Part shown: piece by piece, positions 1 through 8,712 of the stretch | Numbering within the stretch: the stretch's first letter is position 1 | Layout of the letters: every line of letters starts with the position of its first letter | Origin: CAYMJK01 sp043101635 | GTDB lineage: Bacteria > Planctomycetota > Phycisphaerae > Phycisphaerales > UBA1924 | Reading direction: 5' to 3' | Length of the DNA: 34,650 nt | NCBI GenBank assembly: GCA_043101635.1 | Contig: JBICIE010000003.1 | Location: 1 to 34,650 of the forward strand | Program-made: the position numbers and the translations under genes | Notes under the pieces: generated by a model | What the model was told of the DNA's origin: nothing | The model's input: only the letters and a program-made list of their open reading frames with translations | Database searches by the model: none

Positions 1-597
1 TTCGTAGCCGGCATCCATCGCCGCGGCAGTGGGCGTCGCTCCCTCGCGGATGGCCCGCAAGGCGGCGCCCAGTCGCACGGCCCGCTGGAAGGCGCTCAGT
101 GACATGCCGCAGTGGCGTTTGAACTGGCGGCGGACGTGGTCGGGGTCGAGGCCCTTGGTGCGCAGCTCGCGCTCGCGGATCGTGGGTAGCCCCCCACTCC
201 GTGGGGGGTCTTCGTGCGGGCCGGCGCCTGGGGCAGCTCGCCCCCCACGGAGTGGGGGGGTACCCGGGGTACCCAAAGGCGCCTGGATGCGGGCGACCAG
301 GTCGGCGAGCCAGTCGGGGGCGTCCGTCGGGATCGCCAGCGGGTGGCAGATGCGGCAGGGGCGGTAGCCGGCGAGCAGGGCCTGCTGAGCGGTGGCGACG
401 AACTCGACGTTCTCCCGGCGCGGCTTGCGGGCACTGCAGGTGGGCCGGCAGAAGATGCCGGTGGTCCTCACGCAGGCGAAGAAGAGGCCTTCGAAGGCGG
501 GGTCGCGCTGGCACAGGGCGTCGTAGAGGACGTCGGGCCCGGCGGGGAGGCTGCCGGGGGCAGCGGCGGGCGCGGGGGCCGTGGCGGCGGTGGTCAT
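1..597 (-). CDS. ada: Ada-type methylphosphotriester-sensing protein, N-terminal part (truncated by window edge)
   Basis: Read leftward from an ATG at 597, the frame stays open for 199 codons to the window edge, so the C-terminus is missing. The N-terminal domain is the Ada zinc domain: the motif 'RTTGIFCRPTC' gives Cys50 and Cys54, and 'YRPCRIC' gives Cys81 and Cys84. These are the four zinc ligands, one of which accepts methyl groups from DNA phosphotriesters in E. coli Ada. An AraC-type helix-turn-helix follows ('VRRQFKRHCGMSLSAFQRA'). Between the domains, at about residues 113-136, lies an in-frame insert made of palindromic repeats. The C-terminal methyltransferase (Ogt-like) or AlkA-type part would lie outside the window and cannot be assessed. 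The start is supported by a -10 element right upstream and the family's usual domain onset. The role, alkylation-damage sensing and repair, is inferred from the family. Confidence 0.88.
   Translation of the reverse strand, partial: MTTAATAPAPAAAPGSLPAGPDVLYDALCQRDPAFEGLFFACVRTTGIFCRPTCSARKPRRENVEFVATAQQALLAGYRPCRICHPLAIPTDAPDWLADLVARIQAPLGTPGTPPLRGGRAAPGAGPHEDPPRSGGLPTIRERELRTKGLDPDHVRRQFKRHCGMSLSAFQRAVRLGAALRAIREGATPTAAAMDAGYE
190..259. repeat. paired palindromic repeat inside ada
   Basis: Positions 190-208 form an 8-bp-stem hairpin (CCCCCCAC / GTGGGGGG, loop TCC). Positions 241-259 are its exact reverse complement and form the same hairpin with loop GGA. The two copies can therefore also pair with each other across 32 nt. 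The block stays in frame with ada and encodes a Pro/Gly/Arg-rich linker absent from typical Ada proteins. A short GGGTACCC-type direct or palindromic motif follows at about 257-274. Confidence 0.8.
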
Positions 598-603
598 GGG
601 GGC

Positions 604-609
604 AGATTA
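604..609 (-). promoter_or_regulatory. -10 element of ada (TAATCT), leaderless arrangement
   Basis: On the minus strand TAATCT lies six nucleotides upstream of the ada ATG, with no purine-rich ribosome site between. A transcript starting about 7 nt after the hexamer would begin at the start codon. No -35 consensus is evident. Confidence 0.45.
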
Positions 610-653
610 GCGGATGGGGCGGGGGAGGCGCCACCGGGAAACCGGCGCGGTGT

Positions 654-1250
654 TCAAAAGGAAGCCTGGTGGTCCACGGCCGGTGGCGGATGGCGCTCCG
701 CACACGCCGCGGCGCCTGAGCAGAGCTTGACGTACCCGGCGGCGGGGAAGCGCTCGCGGAGTCGAGCGATGCGCTGTTCGAGTTTCCTGCATGCTCGTCC
801 ACCGTGGGCGATCGCCACGAGCCTGATCCGGGGCGAGTCCGGCGATGCGTACATCTTGATGGCAGCGCGGTACGCCGGTTCGGCGGCGAGCGGCCATGGA
901 TCGTCGGCTTCGAAGGGATCCGGGAGCGCCGCGACGACATCGTCGGTCCACCACACTCTCGCGGCGATCCACCCAACCGTCGTCCAGTCCTCGATCAGCG
1001 TGCCACCTTTGGCAGCGCGGCGTTCGACATCCTCCCAGGACATCTTCCGGCCGGCGAACTGAGTGCGCTGGGCCATGCGCGCATCCCGATACCGGCGGGT
1101 AAGGGCGCTCATGCCGCAGGCTGTGAGCATGGCCGCGAAGAAGAGCACGACGAGGACCAGGTAGAACGGAAGCCACAGCGGGAGGGTGATCGCCAGGAGC
1201 GCTGCCCAGAGGGGCCGCAAGGTCGCAGATCGCTTGGGCTTGGATTCCAC
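654..1250 (-). CDS. small membrane-anchored protein of unknown function
   Basis: A GTG-started frame of 198 codons. Residues ~12-45 are strongly hydrophobic ('LLAITLPLWLPFYLVLVVLF...AMLTACG'), giving one long or two short membrane segments near the N-terminus. A soluble, Arg/Trp/Glu-containing domain of about 150 residues follows. No known family is recognised. The start is chosen because a TAGACT hexamer sits six nucleotides upstream of the GTG, as at other starts here. It precedes ada on the same strand with a 56-bp gap, but ada has its own -10, so co-transcription is only possible. The overlapping 189-residue minus-strand frame shows no hydrophobic or conserved pattern and was discarded. 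Confidence 0.6.
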   Translation of the reverse strand: MESKPKRSATLRPLWAALLAITLPLWLPFYLVLVVLFFAAMLTACGMSALTRRYRDARMAQRTQFAGRKMSWEDVERRAAKGGTLIEDWTTVGWIAARVWWTDDVVAALPDPFEADDPWPLAAEPAYRAAIKMYASPDSPRIRLVAIAHGGRACRKLEQRIARLRERFPAAGYVKLCSGAAACAERHPPPAVDHQASF

Positions 1251-1256
1251 GCGCGT

Positions 1257-1262
1257 AGTCTA
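1257..1262 (-). promoter_or_regulatory. -10 element (TAGACT) upstream of GTG at 1250
   Basis: TAGACT on the minus strand, six nucleotides before the GTG start. The identical hexamer sits before the ATG at 5651. No clear -35 was seen. It suggests a leaderless mRNA divergent from the glnS promoter. Confidence 0.45.
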
Positions 1263-1285
1263 CCCCGGGCTCCGACGCCGCCTGC

Positions 1286-1314
1286 TTGACTGGCGCCGGG
1301 ATCGCGCCGATACT
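1286..1314 (+). promoter_or_regulatory. sigma70-type promoter of the glnS leader
   Basis: TTGACT (1286-1291), a 17-nt spacer and GATACT (1309-1314) form the best -35/-10 pair noticed in the window (five of six and four of six consensus bases). Transcription would start near 1320-1322, two to four nucleotides before the ATG at 1324, and about 160 nt before glnS. Confidence 0.6.
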
Positions 1315-1323
1315 CCCGCCATC

Positions 1324-1398
1324 ATGAAGACCGCGACGCCAATCCAGGGCCAGCAGCAGAGCCAGCGTGGGGCCGGCCCGGGTGGGGTTCGCAACTGA
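1324..1398 (+). CDS. putative Gln-codon leader peptide of glnS
   Basis: A 24-codon frame starts at ATG 1324 and ends at TGA 1396-1398. It reads MKTATPIQGQQQSQ followed by RGAGPGGVRN. Five of seven consecutive codons are CAG (codons 8, 10, 11, 12 and 14). It lies directly downstream of the promoter and upstream of the gene for glutaminyl-tRNA synthetase, and is followed by a terminator-like hairpin. This is the layout of ribosome-mediated attenuation, in which shortage of charged tRNA-Gln would stall the ribosome on the CAG run. There is no Shine-Dalgarno; the ATG sits at the predicted 5' end of the RNA. That it is translated is inference; a CAG run can arise by chance in GC-rich DNA. Confidence 0.5.
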   Translation: MKTATPIQGQQQSQRGAGPGGVRN

Positions 1399-1430
1399 GC
1401 GACACCAGAGCCCGAATCAGCCGGCCCCGC
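1367..1430 (+). promoter_or_regulatory. predicted antiterminator pairing of glnS leader
   Basis: GGGGCCGG at 1369-1376 begins three nucleotides after the last CAG codon. It is identical to the terminator 3' arm at 1434-1441. Both can pair with CCGGCCCC at 1421-1428, and the upstream pairing extends by a G-U and a G-C pair (1367-1376 with 1421-1430). The two structures exclude each other, as antiterminator and terminator do in attenuators. Confidence 0.5.
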
Positions 1431-1451
1431 AATGGGGCCGGTTGTCGTTTT
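1419..1451 (+). terminator. intrinsic terminator or attenuator before glnS
   Basis: CCGGCCCC (1421-1428), loop GCAAT, GGGGCCGG (1434-1441), extendable by an A-T and a G-U pair at the base. It is followed by TTGTCGTTTT, a U-rich run for this genome. It resembles the GC-rich hairpin plus TTTTCG terminators at 22435 and 33862. It lies on the plus strand between the leader ORF and glnS, with no other plus-strand gene upstream to terminate. Confidence 0.6.
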
Positions 1452-1483
1452 GGACCAGATACGATCGGATGGAAAGGACCGCC

Positions 1484-3331
<1,848 letters not shown>

Positions 3332-3358
3332 CAGGATCGGACTCATGCTGGAGGCGCG

Positions 3359-3886
3359 ATGGACACGAAACTTCCTGCGAGGCAGCTCAAGAAACTCGAA
3401 GCCCTGCTTGACGCTGACAAGCCGGATGTCAGCGAACTCGTCAAGGTCGACTGTGACCTTTGCGATCAGTTCAATCCGAACAAGATCGCGAGAGACTTGA
3501 GCAACCTGACGTCGGCCCAGCGTGGCTTCTACGTGTCGTGGTGGCTGGAAGGTGAGGTCAACAACGGCGGATTCAACCAGTTCCTGCTCAACAAGGGGCC
3601 GGTCTTTGCGCGGGAGGCGATCTCATTCTGCGAGTCCCGAGGGCTGGCCCAACTTGTGGACCTGCTCAACCGGGCCATCGCGGCGCTGCCCGGAGGCGTG
3701 CTGCCAGAAACGCATGATGAACTCGGCGACATCCTGGTCGAAGACGATGAGGATGATGGGCCCGGGCCGATCGAGCAAGCTCACAACGAGCTTGACAGCA
3801 TCTTCTACGACTCTGGTCTGGGCGAACAACTGATGCTGGAACGGCTGCGCTTCGTGCGCGAGCACGCAGACGAGTTCTTCAAGTAG
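3359..3886 (+). CDS. DMP19/DUF4375-like protein
   Basis: A 175-residue acidic soluble protein. The central 'WWLEGEVNNGGFNQFLLN' matches the signature of the DMP19 (DUF4375) family, in which a small helical domain carries the E-x-x-NGGF-x-Q motif. No signal peptide or membrane segment is present. The function of the bacterial family is not firmly known; a DNA-mimic role was described for the Neisseria namesake, and transferring that here would be speculation. The start is ATG 3359, with GGAGG four nucleotides upstream and a CATGCT hexamer just before it. It follows glnS by 27 bp. The acidic stretch 'LVEDDEDDGPGP' at about residues 123-134 is probably a flexible loop. Confidence 0.8.
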   Translation: MDTKLPARQLKKLEALLDADKPDVSELVKVDCDLCDQFNPNKIARDLSNLTSAQRGFYVSWWLEGEVNNGGFNQFLLNKGPVFAREAISFCESRGLAQLVDLLNRAIAALPGGVLPETHDELGDILVEDDEDDGPGPIEQAHNELDSIFYDSGLGEQLMLERLRFVREHADEFFK

Positions 3887-3897
3887 CGTCGGCGGCC

Positions 3898-4131
3898 ATG
3901 CAGTGGCTGATCGATTTCATCAGGCTCGTATGGTGGGTGTGGGAGATCTTCGAGTGGGCGGCCGGCGGGATGACGCTGCGCGAGGATACCAAGGCGCAGC
4001 GCCGGCGGAGGGCGGAGGCGACGCAGCGGCGGCGACGGGTGACGATCTGGCTACCCGCTGGCGGGGCTGCGGGATCCGCGCTGTCCGGAGTGCGGGACGC
4101 TGCTGGCGCCGCGGCGGGCCCTGCGGGACTG
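3898..4131 (+). pseudogene. decayed planctomycete zinc-ribbon protein gene
   Basis: From ATG 3898 one frame gives an amphipathic Trp-rich start ('MQWLIDFIRLVWWVWEIFEW') and then an Arg-rich stretch. At about 4035-4050 the sense moves to another frame, which reads 'GYPLAGLRDPRCPECGTLL' and stops at 4131. In intact planctomycete relatives the first Cys pair (C-x-x-C-G-Y) precedes 'L.GL'. Here that position is a TGA plus 'RSGY', so both a one-base shift and loss of the first Cys pair are needed to explain it. The second pair 'CPEC' survives. Function is lost or unknown. A sequencing error could restore the frame but would not by itself restore the missing cysteines. Confidence 0.45.
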
Positions 4132-4180
4132 AGCGCGGTATGCTCGAGGAGATCGATGACGCAAGGCTCGGAGGCGCGCG

Positions 4181-4660
4181 GTGGTATTCCAGGCTCGACA
4201 GTACGAGGCGCGACCTGTGCGTCCATCCGGGCGCATCGATCGCGATGGCTGGCGCCTGAAGCTGTACGACATCACGCTGCCAGGCGAGACGATCGACGAG
4301 GGTGTGTTCGAAGCGGGACTGCCGATGGCGCTTCGCGCACTGCCGGCGCCGGCGTTTGCGACGAGCCGGCCCGGCGTGGGCTTCCTGATCCGTCATCAGG
4401 GGCTGGATCGCCAGGGCCGGCGCATCGGCTACCTCGTCCTCTGCTGGTGGGACAACGGCAACGAGCTGATGACGGAGGTGTTCATCTGCGGCGCCGGAAC
4501 AGACGGGAAGTGGATCGACGCCCGCGGGCGCGGCTCCTTCTGCGTGTGGGACATGCAGATCATGGCGCACGAGCGGGACGCGTATGTGCGCGCAATGCTG
4601 TCCGGTGGCGGCGCTGAAGTCGAGTCGTACCTTGCGGACACGCTGGCGGTCTCCGTCTGA
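4181..4660 (+). CDS. conserved hypothetical protein
   Basis: A 159-residue soluble protein starting at GTG 4181, with GGAGG at 4170-4174 six nucleotides upstream and a possible -10 TATGCT at 4139-4144. Recognisable conserved-looking blocks are 'YDITLPGETID', 'RPGVGFLIRHQG', 'YLVLCWWDNGNEL' and 'SFCVWDMQIMAHERDAYV'. Together they suggest a single globular domain with aromatic-rich strands. No catalytic motif, signal peptide or membrane segment is evident, and no function can be assigned. The next gene begins 21 bp downstream but carries its own -10, so it is probably a separate transcription unit. Confidence 0.75.
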   Translation: MVFQARQYEARPVRPSGRIDRDGWRLKLYDITLPGETIDEGVFEAGLPMALRALPAPAFATSRPGVGFLIRHQGLDRQGRRIGYLVLCWWDNGNELMTEVFICGAGTDGKWIDARGRGSFCVWDMQIMAHERDAYVRAMLSGGGAEVESYLADTLAVSV

Positions 4661-4669
4661 TCCGTTGCC

Positions 4670-4675
4670 TATGCT
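4670..4675 (+). promoter_or_regulatory. -10 element (TATGCT) of the PfkB-type kinase gene
   Basis: TATGCT lies six nucleotides before ATG 4682, without a Shine-Dalgarno between them. No -35 consensus is visible. The arrangement implies a leaderless mRNA. Confidence 0.5.
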
Positions 4676-4681
4676 GCCTGC

Positions 4682-5614
4682 ATGCCATTGATTGTCACCG
4701 GAACCGTCGGGATCGATACCGTCTACACGCCTGACCACGGGCACCGCGAGAACGTGCTGGGGGGAAGCTGCACGTACTTTGCCGCGGCGGCGAGCTTCTT
4801 CACGCCGGTGCGGATCGTCGCGGCGGTGGGGGATGACTTCCCGCAGGAGCTGCGCCAGACCTTTGACCGGTTCAAGGGTGTCGATACCCAGGGGCTGGAG
4901 ACCCGGGCGGGGTCCAAGACCTTCCGCTGGGGCGGCAAGTATCACGAGGACATCAACCAGCGGGACACGCTGTACACGGATCTCGGCGTGCTGGAGGAGG
5001 CGCCGCCGGTGGCGCCGGAGGCGTACCGGGACAGTCAGTTCGTCTTCCTGGCCAACACGCATCCGGCGGTGCAGCTTGATCTGCTCAAACAGTTCCCCAG
5101 GCGCCGGCTGGCGGTCGCCGACACGATGAACCTGTGGATCGACATCGCCCGGCCGGAGCTGACCGAACTGCTGGGGCAGGTGGACGGGCTGGTGCTGAAC
5201 TTCGAGGAGGCCGAGCAGTTCACCGGCAAGCGCAACACGGTGACGGCGGCCCGGTCGATCCTGGAGATGGGCCCGAAGTTCGTGGTGGTCAAGAAGGGGG
5301 AGCACGGGTGCATCTACGTGCACCGTGACGGGCTGGGGGCGATCCCGGCGTATCCGGCCGAGGAGGTCGTGGATCCGACAGGCGCCGGCGACAGCTTTGC
5401 CGGGGGCATGATGGGCTCGATCGCGGAGGCGTGCAGCGCCGACGGCCGGCTGGATCCGGCGTCGCTGGCGGCGATTCGCGCGGGCCTCGGCGCCGGAACA
5501 GTGGTGGCGAGCTTTGCGATCGAGAGCTTCAGCCTCGACCGGCTGGCGAGCCTGGACCGGGCGCAGATCGATCAGCGCCTCGGCGCGTTTGCCAGCATGA
5601 CACAGGTGCAGTAG
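4682..5614 (+). CDS. PfkB-family carbohydrate/nucleoside kinase
   Basis: A 310-residue cytoplasmic kinase of the ribokinase/PfkB fold. The N-terminal 'VTGTVGIDTVYTP' and 'VLGGSCTYFAAAASFF' correspond to the substrate-binding Gly-Gly region. The C-terminal PfkB signature 'DPTGAGDSFAGGMMG' places the catalytic base at Asp237 and the anion hole at Gly234-Gly236. 'NFEEAEQFTG' and 'VVKKGEHGC' are the usual intermediate motifs. The substrate cannot be deduced from sequence; sugar, sugar-phosphate and nucleoside kinases all share these motifs. ATG 4682 is the only start compatible with the first beta-strand. There is no obvious pathway neighbour. Confidence 0.9.
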   Translation: MPLIVTGTVGIDTVYTPDHGHRENVLGGSCTYFAAAASFFTPVRIVAAVGDDFPQELRQTFDRFKGVDTQGLETRAGSKTFRWGGKYHEDINQRDTLYTDLGVLEEAPPVAPEAYRDSQFVFLANTHPAVQLDLLKQFPRRRLAVADTMNLWIDIARPELTELLGQVDGLVLNFEEAEQFTGKRNTVTAARSILEMGPKFVVVKKGEHGCIYVHRDGLGAIPAYPAEEVVDPTGAGDSFAGGMMGSIAEACSADGRLDPASLAAIRAGLGAGTVVASFAIESFSLDRLASLDRAQIDQRLGAFASMTQVQ

Positions 5615-5637
5615 CGGCGTCCGGCGATCCGTGGTCA

Positions 5638-5643
5638 TAGACT
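5638..5643 (+). promoter_or_regulatory. -10 element (TAGACT) of the metallopeptidase gene
   Basis: TAGACT with a 7-nt gap to ATG 5651; no Shine-Dalgarno. It is the same hexamer as before the GTG at 1250. Confidence 0.5.
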
Positions 5644-5650
5644 GGGCCCG

Positions 5651-6685
5651 ATGGGCGCCCGGTCGAGCCGAGCAGAGCCGCAGTGGGCCCGCTGGGATGA
5701 CCAGCGTCTGCTGGACATGCGCATGTGCGATCTGCAGCTCCGCATGGAGCGACCGTGGCTGCTGCGCCGGATCGAGCAGCTTCGGCGGGAGATGACAGCG
5801 CGGAAGATCCGCTTCCGGCCGCGGATGTGGCTGTCGGATGAGTGGTTCACGCCCAAGGAGTCTCCGGGGATCGCGATCCCGTTCTACCTGGCGCACCGGC
5901 GGCTGGTGCAGCTCGAGCGCGCGATGATGCTGGAGGCGGAGGGGGAGTCGCAGGCCGAGTGCATGCGGATCCTGCGCCACGAGGCCGGGCATGCGATCCA
6001 GTTCGCGTATCAGTTGCACCGGCGCAGGCGCTGGCGCGAGCTGTTCGGCAGTGCCGCGGCGCCGTATCCGGAGACGTACCAGCCGCGCCCGTACAGCCGC
6101 AGGTACGTGCTGCATATCGACAATCACTACGCCCAGGCCCATCCGGATGAGGACTTCGCCGAGACGTTCGCGGTATGGCTGACGCCGGGGTACAACTGGC
6201 GGAGGCGGTACGCCGCGTGGCCGGCCCTGCGCAAGCTGGAGTATGTCGACGAGCTGATGGCGGAGATTGCCGGCGAGCCGCCGCTGCGCCGGCCGCGCCG
6301 AGCCATCGACCCGATCAGTTCGATGCGGCTCACGCTGCGCGAGCACTACCGGCAGCGGCAGGAGGGCTACGGGCGCAGCGAGGCGGATGTGTACAGCCGC
6401 GATCTGCGGAAGCTGTTCGCGGGGCCGGAGGCGGGGGGGATGCGGGCGACGACGCTGCTGCGCCGGCGGCGGCGGGAACTGCTGCGGATCGTGTCGCGCT
6501 GGACCGGGGAGTACCAGTACGCGATCAACGATGTCTACACCGAGATGCTCGACGGGTGCGAGCGGCATGATCTGCGCGTGCCGCAGGAGCAGCCGGAAGA
6601 GCGCATGGTGCTGGAGATCGCGGCGATGCTGACGGTGCAGACGATGCAGCACCTGCAGATGGGCGGGAGGCGGATCAGGCTGTGA
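5651..6685 (+). CDS. putative zinc metallopeptidase (HExxH)
   Basis: A 344-residue protein without signal peptide. 'LRHEAGHAIQFAY' supplies the zinc ligands His110 and His114 and the catalytic Glu111. About 57 residues on, 'HPDEDFAETFAVWL' supplies a likely third ligand, Glu171, a gluzincin-like layout resembling the 'putative zinc-binding metallopeptidase' families. The flanking region is rich in Arg and Tyr. Substrate unknown. The gene overlaps the next ORF by four bases (GTGA), so the two are translationally coupled. A peptidase beside an ATP-grasp ligase suggests that one makes and the other trims a peptide-like product or modification, but this is inference. The start follows the -10 hexamer at 5638. 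Confidence 0.82.
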   Translation: MGARSSRAEPQWARWDDQRLLDMRMCDLQLRMERPWLLRRIEQLRREMTARKIRFRPRMWLSDEWFTPKESPGIAIPFYLAHRRLVQLERAMMLEAEGESQAECMRILRHEAGHAIQFAYQLHRRRRWRELFGSAAAPYPETYQPRPYSRRYVLHIDNHYAQAHPDEDFAETFAVWLTPGYNWRRRYAAWPALRKLEYVDELMAEIAGEPPLRRPRRAIDPISSMRLTLREHYRQRQEGYGRSEADVYSRDLRKLFAGPEAGGMRATTLLRRRRRELLRIVSRWTGEYQYAINDVYTEMLDGCERHDLRVPQEQPEERMVLEIAAMLTVQTMQHLQMGGRRIRL

Positions 6686-7701
6686 AGGCGCGACGGATCC
6701 TCATGCTGACGATGGAAGAGCACGTCCCGCCGGACACGACCGCGGGCCTGCGCGACCACGAGATCGGGGCGTGGAAGACCGAGTACGACGTTCGCGTGAC
6801 GCTGGAGGAGCATGGCCACGAGGTTCGGCTGCTGGGTGTCGATGGCGACTTCGTGCAGATCCAGAGTGCGATCCGAGACTTTCGCCCGCACGTCGTTTTC
6901 AACCTGCTGGAGAAGTTCGCCGGCAGCGAGGAGTTCGTGCCGTACGTGCTGGGGTATCTTGAGCTGATCGGCCAGCCGTACACCGGGTGCGGGCCGCTGG
7001 GGATGATGTTCTCCAACGACAAGGCCCGCCAGCGCAAGATCCTGCGCCACCACCGCATCGGCGCGCCGGACTTCACGATCGTGCGCCGCGGCAGGCGGGT
7101 CCGCCGGCCGGCGCGACTTGACTTCCCCCTGATCGTCAAGTCGCTGACCGAGCACGGCTCGGCCGGCATCGCCCAGGCGTCGGTGGTGCACAGCGACGAG
7201 GCCCTGGCCGAGCGGGTGGCCTATCTGCACGATGGACGCGGGGCCGACGCCATCGTCGAGCAGTTCATCGAAGGGCGCGAGCTGTACGTGGGCCTGCTGG
7301 GCAACGAGCGGCTGACGGCGTTTCCGGTCTGGGAGCTGAGCTTCCGGAAGCTGCGCGAGGGGGCGCCGCAGATCGCCACCGAGCGGCTCAAGTGGGACAC
7401 GCGCTACCAGCGGCGGGTGGGGGTGCACACCGGGCCGGCGGACCTGACCGCCGGCGAGGCGCAGTCGATCTGGCGGCTGTGCAAACGGGCCTACCGGGTG
7501 CTGGAGCAGACTGGCTATGCGCGCATGGACCTGCGGATGGACGGGACGGGCCGGATCTACGTGATTGAGTCGAACCCGAACCCGCAGCTTTCGTTCGGGG
7601 AGGACTTCGCGGAGGCGGCGCTGGCTGCGGGCCTGGACTACAGCGGGCTGCTGGAGCGGATCATCGGGCTGGGGCTGCGCCGGGCCCGCCGCCGGCGCTG
7701 A
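6682..7701 (+). CDS. D-alanine-D-alanine-ligase-like ATP-grasp enzyme
   Basis: A 339-residue ATP-grasp protein. The N-terminal pre-ATP-grasp half includes 'FNLLEKFAGSEEFVPYVLGYLELIGQPYTG', a Ddl-like substrate region. The central part has 'NDKARQRKILRHHRIGAPDF' and 'LIVKSLTEHGSAGIAQAS', containing the nucleotide-binding Lys and flexible loop. 'VEQFIEGRELYVGLLG' and the C-terminal 'MDLRMDGTGRIYVIESNPNPQLS' carry the Mg-binding Asp/Glu/Asn triad. Such enzymes join a carboxylate to an amine through an acyl-phosphate. It is probably not the peptidoglycan Ddl itself, because its partner is a metallopeptidase rather than a mur gene; this is inference. GTG 6682 overlaps the upstream stop; ATG 6703 is an alternative start. 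Confidence 0.85.
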   Translation: MKARRILMLTMEEHVPPDTTAGLRDHEIGAWKTEYDVRVTLEEHGHEVRLLGVDGDFVQIQSAIRDFRPHVVFNLLEKFAGSEEFVPYVLGYLELIGQPYTGCGPLGMMFSNDKARQRKILRHHRIGAPDFTIVRRGRRVRRPARLDFPLIVKSLTEHGSAGIAQASVVHSDEALAERVAYLHDGRGADAIVEQFIEGRELYVGLLGNERLTAFPVWELSFRKLREGAPQIATERLKWDTRYQRRVGVHTGPADLTAGEAQSIWRLCKRAYRVLEQTGYARMDLRMDGTGRIYVIESNPNPQLSFGEDFAEAALAAGLDYSGLLERIIGLGLRRARRRR

Positions 7702-7708
7702 TCACCGA

Positions 7709-8281
7709 TCACTGGTCGGGGGTTCCGAGGAGCTGGAAGAGCCGGGCCCGGGCAAAGGCCCACTCGCGCATGCAGGTGCGCTCGGAAATGCCCATGGCCT
7801 CTGCGGTCTCCTCGACGCTGAGGCCGGCGAAGAAGCGGAGCTTGACGACCTCGGCTGCGCGGGCGTCTTCCTGCTCGAGGCTCTCGAGGGCCTCGTTGAG
7901 GGCGAGGATCTGGGCGGGGTCGTGCTCGGCGGCGAGGTCGACGACGCTGATGGGGATGGGGGCGGCGCCCCCGCCGCGCTTGGCGCTCTTGCGCTTGCGG
8001 GCGTGGTCGATCAGGATGCGGCGCATGGCCTCGGCGGCGACGCGGAAGAAGTGGGCCCGGCTTTCCCAGGAGGGGCCGTCGCTGCCGCCGACGAGCTTCA
8101 GGAAGGCCTCGTGGACCAGGGCGGTAGCCTGCAGGGTGTGGCTGGCCCGCTCCTCGCGCATGCGGCGCTGGGCGATGGCGCGGAGGTGGTCGTACACCAG
8201 CGGGAGCAGTTCCTCGGCGGCGCCGGCGCGCTGGTCGATCTGCTGCAGGATGCGGGTGACCTCGTCGCGGACATCCGTCAC
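7709..8281 (-). CDS. ECF-type RNA polymerase sigma factor (planctomycete/acidobacterial Sigma70_ECF group)
   Basis: A 190-residue sigma factor. Region 2 includes 'LLPLVYDHLRAIAQRRM', 'LQATALVHEAFLKLV' and 'RAHFFRVAAEAMRRILIDHARKRKSAKRGG', the signature of the ECF group abundant in Planctomycetes. Region 4 includes 'VVKLRFFAGLSVEETAEAMGIS' followed by 'ERTCMREWAFARARLFQLL'. The start is GTG 8281, preceded by CGGAG six nucleotides upstream. An ATG at 8464 would add about 61 Pro/Arg-rich residues unlike the family and would read through the promoter. No anti-sigma gene is adjacent. The target genes are unknown. Confidence 0.9.
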   Translation of the reverse strand: MTDVRDEVTRILQQIDQRAGAAEELLPLVYDHLRAIAQRRMREERASHTLQATALVHEAFLKLVGGSDGPSWESRAHFFRVAAEAMRRILIDHARKRKSAKRGGGAAPIPISVVDLAAEHDPAQILALNEALESLEQEDARAAEVVKLRFFAGLSVEETAEAMGISERTCMREWAFARARLFQLLGTPDQ

Positions 8282-8322
8282 GGGCGGCTCCGAAGACGGG
8301 GCCGCTGCCGGGCCCTGAGGCG

Positions 8323-8328
8323 ATTCTA
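8323..8328 (-). promoter_or_regulatory. -10 element (TAGAAT) upstream of the ECF sigma gene
   Basis: On the minus strand TGTAGAAT resembles a -10 hexamer with an upstream TG. It lies about 40 nt before GTG 8281, leaving room for a short leader with a Shine-Dalgarno. Confidence 0.4.
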
Positions 8329-8369
8329 CACGGCGTCGGAGCCGCGGACGGGCGAGCTTGGCGGGCGTC

Positions 8370-8561
8370 TCAGTTGCAGCCACAGGGCGCCTCCCGGGCC
8401 TCGACCCGCGCTGCGAGGGCCTGCCAGAGCCGTTCGAACTCGGCAGCGCAGCGCCGGGGGTCAATGTGATCGCGAGCCCTCATCTCCAGAAGGACGTCGC
8501 CCCGGGCCTGAAAGCGCCAGAGGGCGTCTGCGGCGTCTGCGAGCGTCTCTGCGGCGGTCAT
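8370..8561 (-). CDS. small hypothetical protein
   Basis: A 63-codon frame beginning MTAAETLADAADALWRFQ and ending in a Cys-containing tail 'APCGCN'. A GGGGAG purine run lies upstream of the ATG at 8561. It is helical-looking and has no recognised family. It would be the gene immediately upstream of the ECF sigma factor on the same strand. It lies in the region where a longer, unlikely sigma start would also read, so at most one of the two is coding there. The call rests on start-site context and composition only. Confidence 0.35.
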   Translation of the reverse strand: MTAAETLADAADALWRFQARGDVLLEMRARDHIDPRRCAAEFERLWQALAARVEAREAPCGCN

Positions 8562-8712
8562 GCTGGTCTCCCCAAGGTGTCGCACAGAGAGGCGCAGGGG
8601 GCCCGGGCCGGGCGCCACGGGAAGCGGGAATCGCCGCGGATGGCGCCTCCCGGGCGCCGGCTGCGCCTCGGTGGCGGGCGGCCGCAGCTTCGGCCGCCAG
8701 GAGGTTCAAGCC

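Noticed and set aside
1419..1451. Simple terminator of an upstream plus-strand gene
   Set aside because: The only upstream plus-strand coding candidate is the leader ORF itself; the neighbouring gene is divergent. Attenuation is the better explanation.
8282..8464. Longer ECF sigma factor starting at 8464
   Set aside because: The extra 61 residues are Pro/Arg-rich and unlike the family, and they cross a -10 element; GTG 8281 has a Shine-Dalgarno.
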